A stretch of DNA of 64,000 nucleotides from Bufo bufo (GCF_905171765.1 NC_053390.1:139719468-139783467), one strand, 5' to 3'. Positions 1 to 10,756 are shown, counted from the first letter of the stretch. Notes: a model not told the origin generated them from the sequence alone. Numbers and translations are program-made.

Positions 1-751
1 TGTTAATCCTTTAGATGTTCCACAAGAATTAATGGAAAATAGAGATACAATTTCAAAATTTCACTTTTTTAGCAGATTTCCCATTTTAATATTTTTTTTC
101 CAGTTACAAAGCAAGGGTTAACAGCCAAAAAAACCTCAATATTTATGGCCCTGATTCTGTAGTTTACATAAACACCCCATATGTGGTCGTAAATTGCTGT
201 ACGGGCACATGGCAGGGCGCAGAAGGAAAGCAATGCCATACGGTTTTTGGAAGGCAGATTTTACTGGACTGTTTTTTTTTACACCATGTCCCATTTGAAG
301 CCCCCCTGATGCACCCGTAGAGTAGAAACTCCATAAAAGTGACCCCATCTAAGAAACTACACTCCTGAAGGTATTCAAAACTGATTTTACAAACGTCGTT
401 AACCCTTTAGGTGTTCCATAAGAATTAATGGAAAGTAGAGATACAATTTCAAAATTTCACTTTTTGGGCAGATTTTCCATTTTAATATTTTTTTTCCAGT
501 TACAAAGCAAGGGTTAAAAGCCAAACCAAACTCAATATTTTTGGCCCTCATTCTGTAGTTTACAGAAACACCCCATATGTGGTCGTAAACTACTGTACGG
601 GCACACAGCAGGGCGCAGAAGGAAAGGAATGCCATACGGTTTTTGGAAGGCAGATTTTGCTGAACTGTTTTTTTGTACAGGTAATCCCTGTGTCCTTAAG
701 TACCAGGACATCAGGGCGTATCTTTTACGCCCTGTGTCCTTAAGAGGTTAA
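1..751. mobile_element. piggyBac-like element, right part (cut by window edge)
   Basis: About 1.7 units of a roughly 390-bp tandem repeat (the motif cccatatgtggtcgtaaa recurs near 178 and 572) lead into a terminal block with two tccttaag motifs and a closing TTAA at 748-751. Read from the right end inward the terminus is ttaacctcttaaggacac, which differs by one or two bases from the inverted ends of the complete piggyBac-like element at 52390-62903. The same internal repeat occurs inside both other piggyBac-like copies (22285-23500 and 58526-59220). No transposase is present in this part. Confidence 0.7.
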
Positions 752-965
752 TCAGTATTTTGCAGGTTTATTGCAGACCTCAATCAGTATTTGGTGGAAG
801 AAGGTATGTAGCAATAGCACCCCTCAATCAGTTTTTTGTGGAAGACGGTAAATAGCCCCCCTCAATCAGTATTATGCGGAAACTGGTATATAGCACCTCT
901 CAATCATTATTTTGTGGAAGCAGATATATCACAGCCCTCAATCAATATTTGTTGGAAGAAGGTAT
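752..965 (-). repeat. hAT-family minisatellite, outer part
   Basis: Degenerate units of about 42 bp (consensus around caatcagtatttggtggaag) that continue after the Gypsy insertion at 6527. The same minisatellite, in the opposite orientation, occurs at 21580-22284 and 27820-28322, where it runs directly into a hAT transposase. I infer that it is part of a hAT element in minus orientation. Confidence 0.7.
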
Positions 966-1613
966 TGTCACGACTGTGACTGATCCAGACAGGTCTGGGA
1001 GGAGAAGGTCGCAGCGACTTGCTACTCGCGATAGCTTGTGAGTTTGCTCCATGGTTCAGGGTATGTCATCCGGGTTTTGCCTTGTGAACCTTTTTGTCCT
1101 GACTGGGAGTTTGTAGGCATCCTTCTCAGGTGAGTCCTGTCTGCCACTCCCAGCTACTATATTAGTTTCAGTTTCACTTGCAGTCATTGCCATATATAGT
1201 CCTTACTTCCAGTTCTATTCTGACCTTTGAAGGAGATCGTTTGATGGTGTTGCTGTGGAGCTCTTGTCCGGCGTGGACTGTCGTAATTGGGATCGCCTTC
1301 TCTGCTCGTGACTGGATAAGTCTATCTCTGCTATAGTTTGTTTGTTGCTGTCTTCCCCTGCTGTTCTCCTAGACATGAGTGATGGTGACTAGTGCTCCCA
1401 TCGGCCTTTCCCCACTCTAGGCTTGTTAGGGTGACTGAGGGTTTAGGCATCCTGCTCGCCGCACGGGTTCACACCCCGTCTAGGGTATCAGGGCAGACAG
1501 GTGCCAGCTTAGGGTTAGTCAGGGGTGGCCATACTATTTCCATCCGTAGATTAGGGTCCCCCTTCCCCTCCGTCTGGTGTGACACGACTGCTGCTGCGAT
1601 AGCAGTCGTGACA
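966..1613 (+). repeat. 5' LTR of Gypsy element 1
   Basis: Bounded by TG...CA and aligned end to end with the 3' LTR at 5874-6521. A TATA-like string (ctactatattag) lies near 1155. It should carry the promoter and transcription start of the element, by family knowledge. Confidence 0.95.
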
Positions 1614-1708
1614 GTATATCTGGCCTTTTAAAAAAAAATAAAGAAAAGTGACATTTCTTTCTTTTTTTTTTTTGCTTGCTGTTTTGCTTTGTATTTTTCT
1701 GTTCCACT

Positions 1709-2557
1709 ATGGATCCGGTTACGGTTTTGGCGAAACAATTACAGGGATTATCCCTTGAAGTGGCAGGATTAAAAGCAACAGTGCTGCAGCAGCAGCAGCA
1801 ATCCTTGGGTTCCACCGTTGCTACGGGAAACCAAGGTACTCCTGAGCCAAAAGTGGCTTTACCTGATAGGTTCTCAGGAGGGAGAGACCAATTTGTAACC
1901 TTCAGAGAAGCTTGCAAATTGTTCTTCAGGTTACGCCCTATATCCTCCGGCGGTGAGGAACAACGGGTGGGCATTGTAATTTCTCTCCTGCAAGGAGATC
2001 CGCAGGCTTGGGCTTTCTCCCTACCATCAGACTCTCTGGCCTTACGATCAGTGGAGGAGTTTTTTGAAGCCCTGGGTCTCGTATATGTTGACCCGGACAG
2101 GGTCTCATTGGCTGAGTCTAAGCTACGTAGACTTCAGCAAGAGAACCGGTCTGCTGAACTATATTGTTCCGAATTCCGTAGGTGGGCTACTGATAGGTTA
2201 TGGAAAGACTCGGCCCTTAGGTGTCAGTTCTGCCAGGGGTTGTCTGAAAAATTAAAAGACGCGCTGGCGGTATACGAGGTCCCTGGGTCTCTGGAGGCTG
2301 CTATGTCTCTGTCCATAAGAATCGACAGACGACTCAGGGAGAGACTATTAAATTTTACGGAGGCCTCTATAGGGCAGGGATCGGTTTGTTATGATCCAGT
2401 CGAACCAATGCAAATAGGGGGCGCCACTAGACGGGTGAATCCTCCTAAGTTCCTAAGGTCAGAGGTTTGTTTTCGTTGTGGGGGGAGGGGTCATTTTGTA
2501 AAGGTTTGTCCCTCAGAACCCAAGAGACCACAAACAAAGGTGCCGCCGGAAAACTAG
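1709..2557 (+). CDS. gag: Gag polyprotein of Gypsy element 1
   Basis: A 282-residue Gag, the structural protein that would form the cytoplasmic retrotransposon particle and bind element RNA. It begins [18 protein letters not shown] and ends in a CCHC zinc knuckle ([14 protein letters not shown], residues 254-267), the usual nucleocapsid motif. The ATG at 1709 was chosen because Gag of Gypsy element 2 starts with the same MDPV block; an upstream ATG at 1676 in frame gives only a low-complexity extension. Its stop at 2555-2557 overlaps the pol frame, which lies at -1 relative to gag, so Pol would need a -1 frameshift in 2467-2557. The stretch ggaaaac just before the stop is a possible but non-canonical slip site. 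The frame appears unbroken. Confidence 0.9.
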   Translation: MDPVTVLAKQLQGLSLEVAGLKATVLQQQQQSLGSTVATGNQGTPEPKVALPDRFSGGRDQFVTFREACKLFFRLRPISSGGEEQRVGIVISLLQGDPQAWAFSLPSDSLALRSVEEFFEALGLVYVDPDRVSLAESKLRRLQQENRSAELYCSEFRRWATDRLWKDSALRCQFCQGLSEKLKDALAVYEVPGSLEAAMSLSIRIDRRLRERLLNFTEASIGQGSVCYDPVEPMQIGGATRRVNPPKFLRSEVCFRCGGRGHFVKVCPSEPKRPQTKVPPEN

Positions 2558-5500
2558 AGTCCCCAGATTGTGCGGAGGATAACAGTCTGGGCGTATTCGT
2601 TTCCTCCATACGCATGTCTCAGTTTTTGTTGTCCGCTACTGTTAAGGCGGGCAATAAGACTGAGATCTGTTCCGTCTTTTTGGACAGTGGGGCGGGGGTC
2701 AACTTGGTGGATGCACGGTTTGCTCAGGCTCTGGGTTTTACTCCGGAACCGATACGCAGAACCATTCCTGTTTTTGCCATCGACTCCTCCCCTCTTACTC
2801 AGAGAGAGTTAACTCAGATCATCCATAATATCCATCTGCAGGTAGGGGACCTCCATAAAGAGCATATCTCTTGTTATGTCCTGGACGGTCTTCCGGCTCC
2901 TATGGTATTGGGGCTTCCCTGGCTGGTGACTCACAATCCAGTGGTGGATTGGCAGGCCGGGGAGATTGTGAAGTGGAGTGAACATTGTAAGGACAACTGC
3001 TTGAGTAGTAGGTGCTCTACACTCTCTGTAACATCTTTACCTGCCTTTCTGTCAGATTTTATGGATGTGTTCTCTGAGAAGGGTTGTCAGGGGTTACCAC
3101 CTCATCGTCCATATGATTGCCCGATTAATCTATTACCTGGGGCAAAACTACCTAAAACCCGGTTATACAATCTTTCCGGCCCGGAGAGGAAGGCTATGAA
3201 AGATTATATTTCGGAGAGTTTGGCTAAGGGACACATCAGACCCTCTTCTTCACCTGTGACTGCAGGGTTCTTTTTCGTTAAAAAGAAAGATGGGGGCCTA
3301 CGTCCTTGCCTGGATTTCCGGGAATTAAACCGGATAACTATCCGAGATCCCTATCCTCTTCCTCTCATTCCCGACCTCTTTAATCAGGTTGCTGGTGCTA
3401 AATGGTTCTCCAAAATGGATCTCAGAGGAGCCTATAACCTGGTTCGCATCAAAGAGGGGGATGAGTGGAAGACGGCTTTTAATACTCCGGAAGGGCATTA
3501 TGAAAATCTGGTCATGCCATTTGGTCTTACTAATGCGCCTGCGGTATTCCAACATTTTGTCAACGATATTTTTAGTCACCTTATCGGGAGATTTGTTGTG
3601 ATATATCTTGATGACATCCTGGTCTATTCCCCGGATCTGGATACACATAAGATCCATGTGAGACAAGTGCTGCAGATATTAAGGGCCAACAAATTGTTTG
3701 CTAAGTTAGAAAAATGTGTGTTCGCCGTAAAAGAACTGCCATTTCTGGGGTATGTGTTGTCAGATTCAGGTTTCCGCATGGATCCAGAGAAAGTCCGGGC
3801 GATTATAGACTGGGATCTGCCTGAGAACCTGAAGGCATTGCAACGCTTCCTGGGGTTTGCCAATTTTTATAGAAAGTTTATAAAGAACTATTCCTTGGTG
3901 GTCAAACCACTGACGGACATGACCCGAAAGGGATCCGATTTTTCCAAATGGTCACATGCAGCCAAAACTGCCTTTGCATCTCTGAAGGAGAGATTCACCT
4001 CGGCCCCTATTCTCGTACAGCCAGATGTCTCGCTTCCTTTTATTGTAGAGGTTGACGCATCAGAGGTGGGGGTGGGAGCCGTACTATCTCAGGGCCCGTC
4101 CCCTGGTTAATGGCGTCCGTGTGCTTTCTTTTCGAAGAAATTGTCTACTGCAGAAAGGAACTATGATATTGGCAACAGGGAACTTTTGGCTATTAAGTTG
4201 GCTTTTGAGGAGTGGCGTCATTTTTTGGAGGGGGCGGTTCATCCCGTCACGGTGATTACTGATCACAAAAACTTATTATATCTGGAGTCTGCTAAACGTC
4301 TCACCCCTAGACAGGCTCGGTGGTCGTTATTTTTTACTAGGTTTAATTTTGTAATAACCTATCGCCCGGGGGCAAAAAATACTAAGGCGGATGCATTGTC
4401 TCGAAGTTCTCCTGGAGGGGGTGATGTTGAGGTACCAGAGCCCATTTTGCAAAAGGGGGTGGTGGTCTCTGCATTACACTCAGGTTTAGAGGGGAGGGTG
4501 TTGGAGGCTCAGGGGGACGCCCCGGCCTCCTGCCCCTCGGGTAAACTGTTTGTGCCAGAAAATTTACGCCTGGAGATACTAAAAGAACACCATAACTCCA
4601 CACTGACAGGACACCCAGGTAGTAGGGCAACCTCTGAATTAGTGTCTCGTCGGTTCTGGTGGCCTAAGTGGCGCCAGGAGGTGTTGAATTTTGTGTCTGC
4701 ATGTGCTACCTGTGCTCGTTCTAAGGTAGATCATACTCGTCCGGCAGGGCCTCTTTTACCTCTAGCCATCCCCAACAGGCCTTGGACGCACCTATCAATG
4801 GATTTCATTACGGATCTACCAGTATCAGCGGGGAAAACTGTTATTCTTGTAGTGGTTGACAGATTCAGTAAAATGGTGCACTTTATTGCTCTTGCCGCAT
4901 TGCCTAATGCTAACACACTGGCTCAGGTTTTTATTGACCACATCGTGAAGCTTCACGGGGTCCCTTCCGATATTGTTTCGGATCGTGGTACCCAATTTGT
5001 TTCTAAATTTTGGAAAGCTTTTTGTTCTCGTTTAGGGGTTCATCTGTCGTTTTCTTCATCTTTCCATCCACAGTCCAACGGTCAGACTGAACGTACCAAT
5101 CAAAACCTAGAGACATATTTGAGATGCTTTGTTTCCGAAAATCAGGAGGAATGGTCATCTTATTTACCGTTAGCCGAGTTTGCCATTAATAATCGTCGTC
5201 AAGAATCCACCGATAAGTCACCATTTTTTGGTCCGTATGGTTTCCATCCTCAGTTTTGTACGTTTAGTGAGGGGGGGCCATCTGGGATTCCCGAGGAGGA
5301 ACGATTTGCGTCTTCACTTTCTTCAGTGTGGCAGAGTGTGCAAGAAAGTTTGAAGAGAATTGGTGGTAGATACAAACGTGTGGCTGATAGGAGGCGCTCT
5401 GAAGGTCCGGACCTTGGGGTGAATGACTTGGTGTGGTTGTCTACCAGAAATATCAAGTCGAAGGTTCCCTCGTGGAAATTAGGTCCGAGATTTATTGGTC

Positions 5501-5949
5501 CTTATAGGGTAATTAAGATCATTAACCCGGTGGCTTTTCGTCTGGAGCTACTTCAGACTCTAAGGATCCATAATGTCTTCCACAGATCTCTGCTTAAGAG
5601 ATATGTAGAACCTCCTGAACCATTGCCACTACCGCCTCCACCGGTGGTTGTTGATGGCAGTCTTGAGTTTCAGGTAGAAAAGATTGTTGACTCACGATAT
5701 GTTCGCCGCTCTCTTCAGTACCTGGTGCACTGGAGAGGTTATGGTTCCGAAGAGAGAATGTGGGTTCCAGCTTCAGAGATAAAAACGGACAGACTCATTC
5801 AGGCTTTTCATAGCTCCCATCCGGAGAGGCCTGGTCTTGAGGGTCCGGGGGCCCCTCGTAGAAAGGGGGGTACTGTCACGACTGTGACTGATCCAGACAG
5901 GTCTGGGAGGAGAAGGTCGCAGCGACTTGCTACTCGCGATAGCTTGTGA
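2467..5949 (+). pseudogene. pol: Pol polyprotein of Gypsy element 1, one nonsense codon
   Basis: Pol makes and integrates the DNA copy of the element. Counting codons from 2467: protease DSGA near residue 73, reverse transcriptase YLDD at 380-383, RNase H aspartate near 530, integrase zinc domain (HHCC) about 707-750, integrase catalytic D779, D839 and E875 (D,D35E), and a C-terminal chromodomain near 1068-1118. A TAA at 4108-4110 interrupts the frame inside RNase H; the related element 2 has AAA (Lys) at that codon, so a single base change explains it. No other break was seen. Position 2467 is only where the frame is clearly open, not a start codon; expression would be by -1 frameshift from gag. 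The stop at 5947-5949 lies 76 bp inside the 3' LTR. Confidence 0.92.
5861..5870 (+). promoter_or_regulatory. Polypurine tract of Gypsy element 1
   Basis: The purine run gaaagggggg lies three bases before the 3' LTR, where plus-strand DNA synthesis is primed in LTR retrotransposons. Element 2 has a matching tract in the same place. It also encodes part of the Pol C-terminus. Confidence 0.75.
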
Positions 5950-6521
5950 GTTTGCTCCATGGTTCAGGGTATGTCATCCGGGTTTTGCCTTGTGAACCTT
6001 TTTGTCCTGACTGGGAGTTTGTAGGCATCCTTCTCAGGTGAGTCCTGTCTGCCACTCCCAGCTACTATATTAGTTTCAGTTTCACTTGCAGTCATTGCCA
6101 GATATAGTCCTTACTTCCAGTTCTATTCTGACCTTTGAAGGAGATCGTTTGATGGTGTTGCTGTGGAGCTCTTGTCCGGCGTGGACTGTCGTGATTGGGA
6201 TCGCCTTCTCTGCTCATGACTGGATAAGTCTATCTCTGCTATAGTTTGTTTGTTGCTGTCTTCCCCTGCTGTTCTCCTAGACATGAGTGATGGTGACTAG
6301 TGCTCCCATCGGCCTTTCCCCACTCTAGGCTTGTTAGGGTGACTGAGGGTTTAGGCATCCTGCTCGCCGCACGGGTTCACACCCCGTCTAGGGTATCAGG
6401 GCAGACAGGTGCCAGCTTAGGGTTAGTCAGGGGTGGCCATACTATTCCCATCCGTAGATAAGGGTCCCCCTTCCCCTTCGTCTGGTGCGACACGACTGCT
6501 GCTGGGATAGCAGTCGTGACA
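5874..6521 (+). repeat. 3' LTR of Gypsy element 1
   Basis: Same length as the 5' LTR (648 bp). About eight single-base differences were counted by eye, for example at 6097 against 1189 and near the 3' end (gctgggatag against gctgcgatag). The first 76 bp also encode the end of Pol. Confidence 0.95.
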
Positions 6522-6526
6522 GGTAT

Positions 6527-7312
6527 CTAGCAATAGCACCCCTCAATCAGTATTTAGTGGAAGATGGTATATGGCACGCCTCAATTAGTATTTGGCGGAA
6601 ACTGGTATATAGCACCCCTCAATCAGTATTTAGCGGAAACAGGTATAGGGCACCCCTCATTTAGTATTTTGTGGAAGCAGGTGTATCGCAGTCCTCAATC
6701 AGTATTTGGTGGAAGAAGGTATATAGCAATAGAACTTTTCAATCAGAAGGTATATTGCAGCCCTCAAGCTGTTTTTTGGGGGGCAACAGGTATATCACAC
6801 CCGTTGCAATTATGTGTAGTTACTCCAATAGTGTTTGTCCCTCTATCTAGCTGTGGTATAGCAACAGAACCGCACACAATACAAATACACTATAATATAA
6901 TTTCTATGTTAGAAAGTATATTATAAGTATATCACACCCCTCTAAATCTCACCTATTAATAGCACACCTATACCAGTACTTAAAATGACTTTTGTGGCGT
7001 TATTAGCTAGCGTTTGGTGTTCCTAGCTGTCCCTGCTCCAAAATGCAACCTCTCCCTACACTGGCAAAACACATAATGTAAAATATCTGCCAGATCCGGG
7101 TCTGTTATAGGGTTGGGGGTGTGTCCATGTGCTGAAACGTCTTAATTGGCTGTCCAGTCGCACCTGCTGGATATGTCATGGGTCAAAGTTTGGCGCTATG
7201 CAAAAAATTATGGCCCGTGCAAATATCGCCATATATTTGCATGTTCGGCGAATCGCGAACAAGCAAAGTTCACCGCAAAACGACCGCCAGGTGAACCTCA
7301 AGGCCATCTCTA
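6527..7312 (-). repeat. hAT-family element, 5' terminal part (minus orientation)
   Basis: Continuation of the minisatellite broken by Gypsy 1, followed by the unique 5' part of the family. Read on the minus strand it begins with tagagatggcc (7302-7312), a hAT-like terminus, then a block shared with 21000-21360 and 51226-51540 (gccagtgtagggagaggtt and ggactggtataggtgt). No transposase is present here. Confidence 0.65.
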
Positions 7313-7356
7313 ATGCTGAAACCCACACCCTAAATCCTCTGGGCTAGACTCGCTTA

Positions 7357-7660
7357 GGGTTGTTGCACATGAGCGAGTCCATTGCGGAAATCACGCTCCT
7401 TGTGTGAGTGTGATCCTTTGTTTTGGACTTGTAGGAGTCCACGGCATTATCATGATTTATAATGCTATGTGCTTCTCTGCTTGACCTTACTTCTACAGTG
7501 ACATAGCTGTCAGTATGATTCTGTAGAAGTAAGGTCAAGCAGAGGCACATAGCATTATAAATCATGATAATGCCTTGTGTTCTTACAAGTCCAGAACGGA
7601 GGATCACGTTCACACACAGAGTGTGATTCCCACAATGGACTCGCTCGTGTGAAACAGCCC
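7357..7660. mobile_element. Hairpin MITE, Harbinger-like (TTA duplication)
   Basis: A 304-bp inverted-repeat element flanked by TTA on both sides (7354-7356 and 7661-7663). Ends are gggttgttgcacatgagcg and, inverted, gggctgtttcacacgagcg. The core is a near-perfect hairpin with arms of about 55 bp and a loop of about 24 bp centred near 7510. A 3-bp TTA/TAA duplication is typical of PIF/Harbinger MITEs. It has no coding capacity. The element at 15394-15703 shares its ends and part of its core. Confidence 0.8.
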
Positions 7661-7663
7661 TTA

Positions 7664-8487
7664 CACTGCATGATTTTTGGACCAATTATTGGAAACTGGT
7701 GTTAATGAGAACACTCATTCCTGATAACTGGCCTGTATAATTGTCTTGCTTATCAGCTGATAAACGAGCAATTGCTCATTTGTCTACTGATTTGCATCTT
7801 TCATCATGATGCACCCCTGCTCTACTCAAGCTATTAAGAACATGAAAAAAGTTTCTTCGACTGCAGATAAAAATAGAGACTTTCTGTATAGTCAGTAGAA
7901 GAACTTTATGTGATTGAATTGTTGATACCTCCAATAATGCTGAGAGTTTCTGCTGTGAGGAAAAGGTGGCTGCTTAAAAAAAAAAAAACTTGTCCTCACA
8001 TTACATGGAGGTTATTTGGGGGGGTCATTTTTTTTGGGGGGTAGGGATATTTTTTATGCACAACCCCTTTGTATAACACCAACAAAACAGGTTCTGTCAA
8101 AACAGAAGAATTGACAGAACCTTTGGTAATCATTAATTGTTTCTTTAAAATCATGTTTCTCTGAGGGTACAGCCACACAGCACTGCCATGATGCATTTGA
8201 GACACAGCCTCCTTGAATCCAAGTACAGTACACCCAAGCAAGTAAGATGACATTAATCATTGAACTGAATTGTCTATTTTTTGTTAAACAAAAGCAAAAC
8301 AGCTCACCCAACCATGTATTGCAGAGGTCACCAATACCAGCAGGATCCACTCACCCATCCTAGACGTTCACCAAGAAACAATATTTGAGACATAAATTTT
8401 TTGTTTTGTTTTTTAATTTCCAATTCTTTATTAGTAGACATAAAAAATCCATAAAAAAATTCATAAAAATAGACCAGGCAGCAAACC
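7664..8487. other. No gene recognised
   Basis: AT-rich single-copy-looking DNA between a MITE and a Tc1/mariner element. It holds short A-runs and G-runs (7978-7988, 8017-8043). Open frames here are short and show no recognisable domain. Confidence 0.6.
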
Positions 8488-8489
8488 TA

Positions 8490-10052
8490 CACTGCGTGCA
8501 GAATTATTAGGCAAATGAGTATTTTGACCACATCATCCTCTTTATGCATGTTGTCTTACTCCAAGCTGTATAGGCTCGAAAGCCTACTACCAATTAAGCA
8601 TATTAGGTGATGTGCATCTCTGTAATGAGAAGGGGTGTGGTCTAATGACATCAACACCCTATATCAGGTGTGCATAATTATTAGGCAACTTCCTTTCCTT
8701 TGGCAAAATGGGTCAAAAGAAGGACTTGACAGGCTCAGAAAAGTCAAAAATAGTGAGATATCTTGCAGAGGGATGCAGCACTCTTAAAATTGCAAAGCTT
8801 CTGAAGCGTGATCATCGAACAATCAAGTGTTTCATTCAAAATAGTCAACAGGGTCGCAAGAAGCGTGTGGAAAAACCAAGGCGCAAAATAACTGCCCATG
8901 AACTGAGAAAAGTCAAGCGTGCAGCTGCCAAGATGCCACTTGCCACCAGTTTGGCCATATTTCAGAGCTGCAACATCACTGGAGTGCCCAAAAGCACAAG
9001 GTGTGCAATACTCAGAGACATGGCCAAGGTAAGAAAGGCTGAAAGACGACCACCACTGAACAAGACACACAAGCTGAAACGTCAAGACTGGGCCAAGAAA
9101 TATCTCAAGACTGATTTTTCTAAGGTTTTATGGACTGATGAAATGAGAGTGAGTCTTGATGGGCCAGATGGATGGGCCCGTGGCTGGATTGGTAAAGGGC
9201 AGAGAGCTCCAGTCCGACTCAGACGCCAGCAAGGTGGAGGTGGAGTACTGGTTTGGGCTGGTATCATCAAAGATGAGCTTGTGGGGCCTTTTCGGGTTGA
9301 GGATGGAGTCAAGCTCAACTCTCAGTCCTACTGCCAGTTTCTGGAAGACACCTTCTTCAAGCAGTGGTACAGGAAGAAGTCTGCATCCTTCAAGAAAAAC
9401 ATGATTTTCATGCAGGACAATGCTCCATCACACGCGTCCAAGTACTCCACAGCGTGGCTGGCAAGAAAGGGTATAAAAGAAGAAAATCTAATGACATGGC
9501 CTCCTTGTTCACCTGATCTGAACCCCATTGAGAACCTGTGGTCCATCATCAAATGTGAGATTTACAAGGAGGGAAAACAGTACACCTCTCTGAACAGTGT
9601 CTGGGAGGCTGTGGTTGCTGCTGCACGCAATGTTGATGGTGAACAGATCAAAACACTGACAGAATCTATGGATGGCAGGCTTTTGAGTGTCCTTGCAAAG
9701 AAAGGTGGCTATATTGGTCACTGATTTGTTTTTGTTTTGTTTTTGAATGTCAGAAATGTATATTTGTGAATGTTGAGATGTTATATTGGTTTCACTGGTA
9801 AAAATAAATAATTGAAATGGGTATATATTTGTTTTTTGTTAAGTTGCCTAATAATTATGCACAGTAATAGTCACCTGCACACACAGATATCCCCCTAAAA
9901 TAGCTAAAACTAAAAACAAACTAAAAACTACTTCCAAAAATATTCAGCTTTGATATTAATGAGTTTTTTGGGTTCATTGAGAACATGGTTGTTGTTCAAT
10001 AATAAAATTAATCCTCAAAAATACAACTTGCCTAATAATTCTGCACTCCCTG
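8490..10052 (+). mobile_element. Complete Tc1/mariner element, DD37E type (copy 1)
   Basis: A 1,563-bp element flanked by the TA dinucleotide (8488-8489 and 10053-10054), the usual Tc1/mariner target duplication. Each end carries two copies of a binding-site-like repeat: outer gcagaattattaggcaa (about 8498) and inner gcataattattaggcaa (about 8671) on the left, with inverted counterparts near 9842 and 10028 on the right. This is the IR/DR arrangement known from Sleeping Beauty-type elements. The outermost bases of the two ends differ (cactgcgtgc against cagggagtgc). It encloses one uninterrupted transposase. A second copy, almost identical, lies at 36582-38011. Confidence 0.93.
8708..9724 (+). 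CDS. Tc1/mariner transposase, DD37E, apparently intact
   Basis: A 338-residue transposase, the usual family length, that would cut and paste its element at TA sites in the nucleus. It has an N-terminal helix-turn-helix region (about residues 10-110, with a basic GRKKRVEKPRRK patch near 50) that should bind the inner and outer terminal repeats. The catalytic domain shows D144 (WTDEM), D237 (MQDNAPSH) and E275 (NPIENLW). Thirty-seven residues separate the second D and the E, which places it in the DD37E group rather than classical DD34E Tc1; the group reported as TRT has this spacing. The ATG at 8708 follows the inner left repeat closely. An AATAAA at 9803-9808 is a possible poly(A) signal. No stop or frameshift was seen. 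Confidence 0.93.
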   Translation: MGQKKDLTGSEKSKIVRYLAEGCSTLKIAKLLKRDHRTIKCFIQNSQQGRKKRVEKPRRKITAHELRKVKRAAAKMPLATSLAIFQSCNITGVPKSTRCAILRDMAKVRKAERRPPLNKTHKLKRQDWAKKYLKTDFSKVLWTDEMRVSLDGPDGWARGWIGKGQRAPVRLRRQQGGGGVLVWAGIIKDELVGPFRVEDGVKLNSQSYCQFLEDTFFKQWYRKKSASFKKNMIFMQDNAPSHASKYSTAWLARKGIKEENLMTWPPCSPDLNPIENLWSIIKCEIYKEGKQYTSLNSVWEAVVAAARNVDGEQIKTLTESMDGRLLSVLAKKGGYIGH

Positions 10053-10054
10053 TA

Positions 10055-10432
10055 CACGTTACATATACAAGCATACCATCTGTCAGGCGTTCCATCAAGT
10101 ATGCCAGTATTTTTCATGGCCAGAATAACACAGTAAAAGAATACCAGAGCCTTGACTGACCATATTAAAATCAATGGGATCCACTGGTGACCATTTAGAT
10201 TGACTGGACGATGGATTGTCACAGTGTTATGGTTTCCCATACAAACAATAGTCATAATGCTAGCGTGAACTGAACAGATTAAAAATAAGCTCATCATAAC
10301 TTTCAATGAAATGATTTACAATTGTTAAGTATTATCAAATAGTAAAAACAAGTCAGTTTAATGATACTATAGTACAGATAAAGTACAGCTAAAGCAATAT
10401 CATGTCTCCCTGCTCCAACACTCCTTGCATTG
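10055..10432. other. No gene recognised
   Basis: About 380 bp of AT-rich sequence between the DD37E element and a MITE. Open frames are short and featureless. Confidence 0.6.
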
Positions 10433-10435
10433 TTA

Positions 10436-10753
10436 GGGTCCATTCACACGTCCGCAACTGTTTTGCGGTCCGCAAATTGCAAAACACGGAAACTGGCCAT
10501 GTGCGTTCTGCATTTTGCGGACCACACACAGCCGGCACTTTAATAGAAATGCCTTATCTTGTCCATGGCTGCGGACAAGAATAGCACATGTTCTATTTTT
10601 TTGTTCGGCCGCGGAACGGAAGTGCGGATGCGGACAGCACACTGTGTGCTGTCCACATCTTTTGCGGTCCCATTGAAAATGAATGGGTCCGCACCCGTTC
10701 TGAAAAATTGAGGAACGGATGCAGATCCATTTTGTGGACGTGTGAATGGACCC
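10436..10753. mobile_element. Harbinger-like MITE (TTA duplication)
   Basis: A 318-bp element flanked by TTA (10433-10435 and 10754-10756). The ends gggtccattcacacgtccgc and, inverted, gggtccattcacacgtccac form an almost perfect terminal inverted repeat of at least 18 bp. The interior is rich in tgcggtccgc-type motifs and is partly self-complementary. No coding capacity. Confidence 0.85.
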
Positions 10754-10756
10754 TTA

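Larger units (their letters stand above)
966..6521 (+). mobile_element. Gypsy element 1: Ty3/Gypsy chromovirus-type LTR retrotransposon
   Basis: A 5,556-bp complete LTR retrotransposon. Two 648-bp LTRs start TGTCACGACT and end GTGACA. The flanking 5-bp direct repeat ggtat (961-965 and 6522-6526) is a perfect target-site duplication. Inside are gag, a pol frame in the order protease, reverse transcriptase, RNase H, integrase, chromodomain, and a polypurine tract before the 3' LTR. I see no primer-binding TGG directly after the 5' LTR; the nearest is at 1621. By eye the LTRs differ at about eight positions, so the insertion is young. It sits in a hAT-family minisatellite. Confidence 0.96.

Noticed and set aside
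8744..9721. Antisense frames across the DD37E transposase
   Set aside because: They are shadows of the sense gene; the same frames recur at 36836-37813 and have no recognisable domain.
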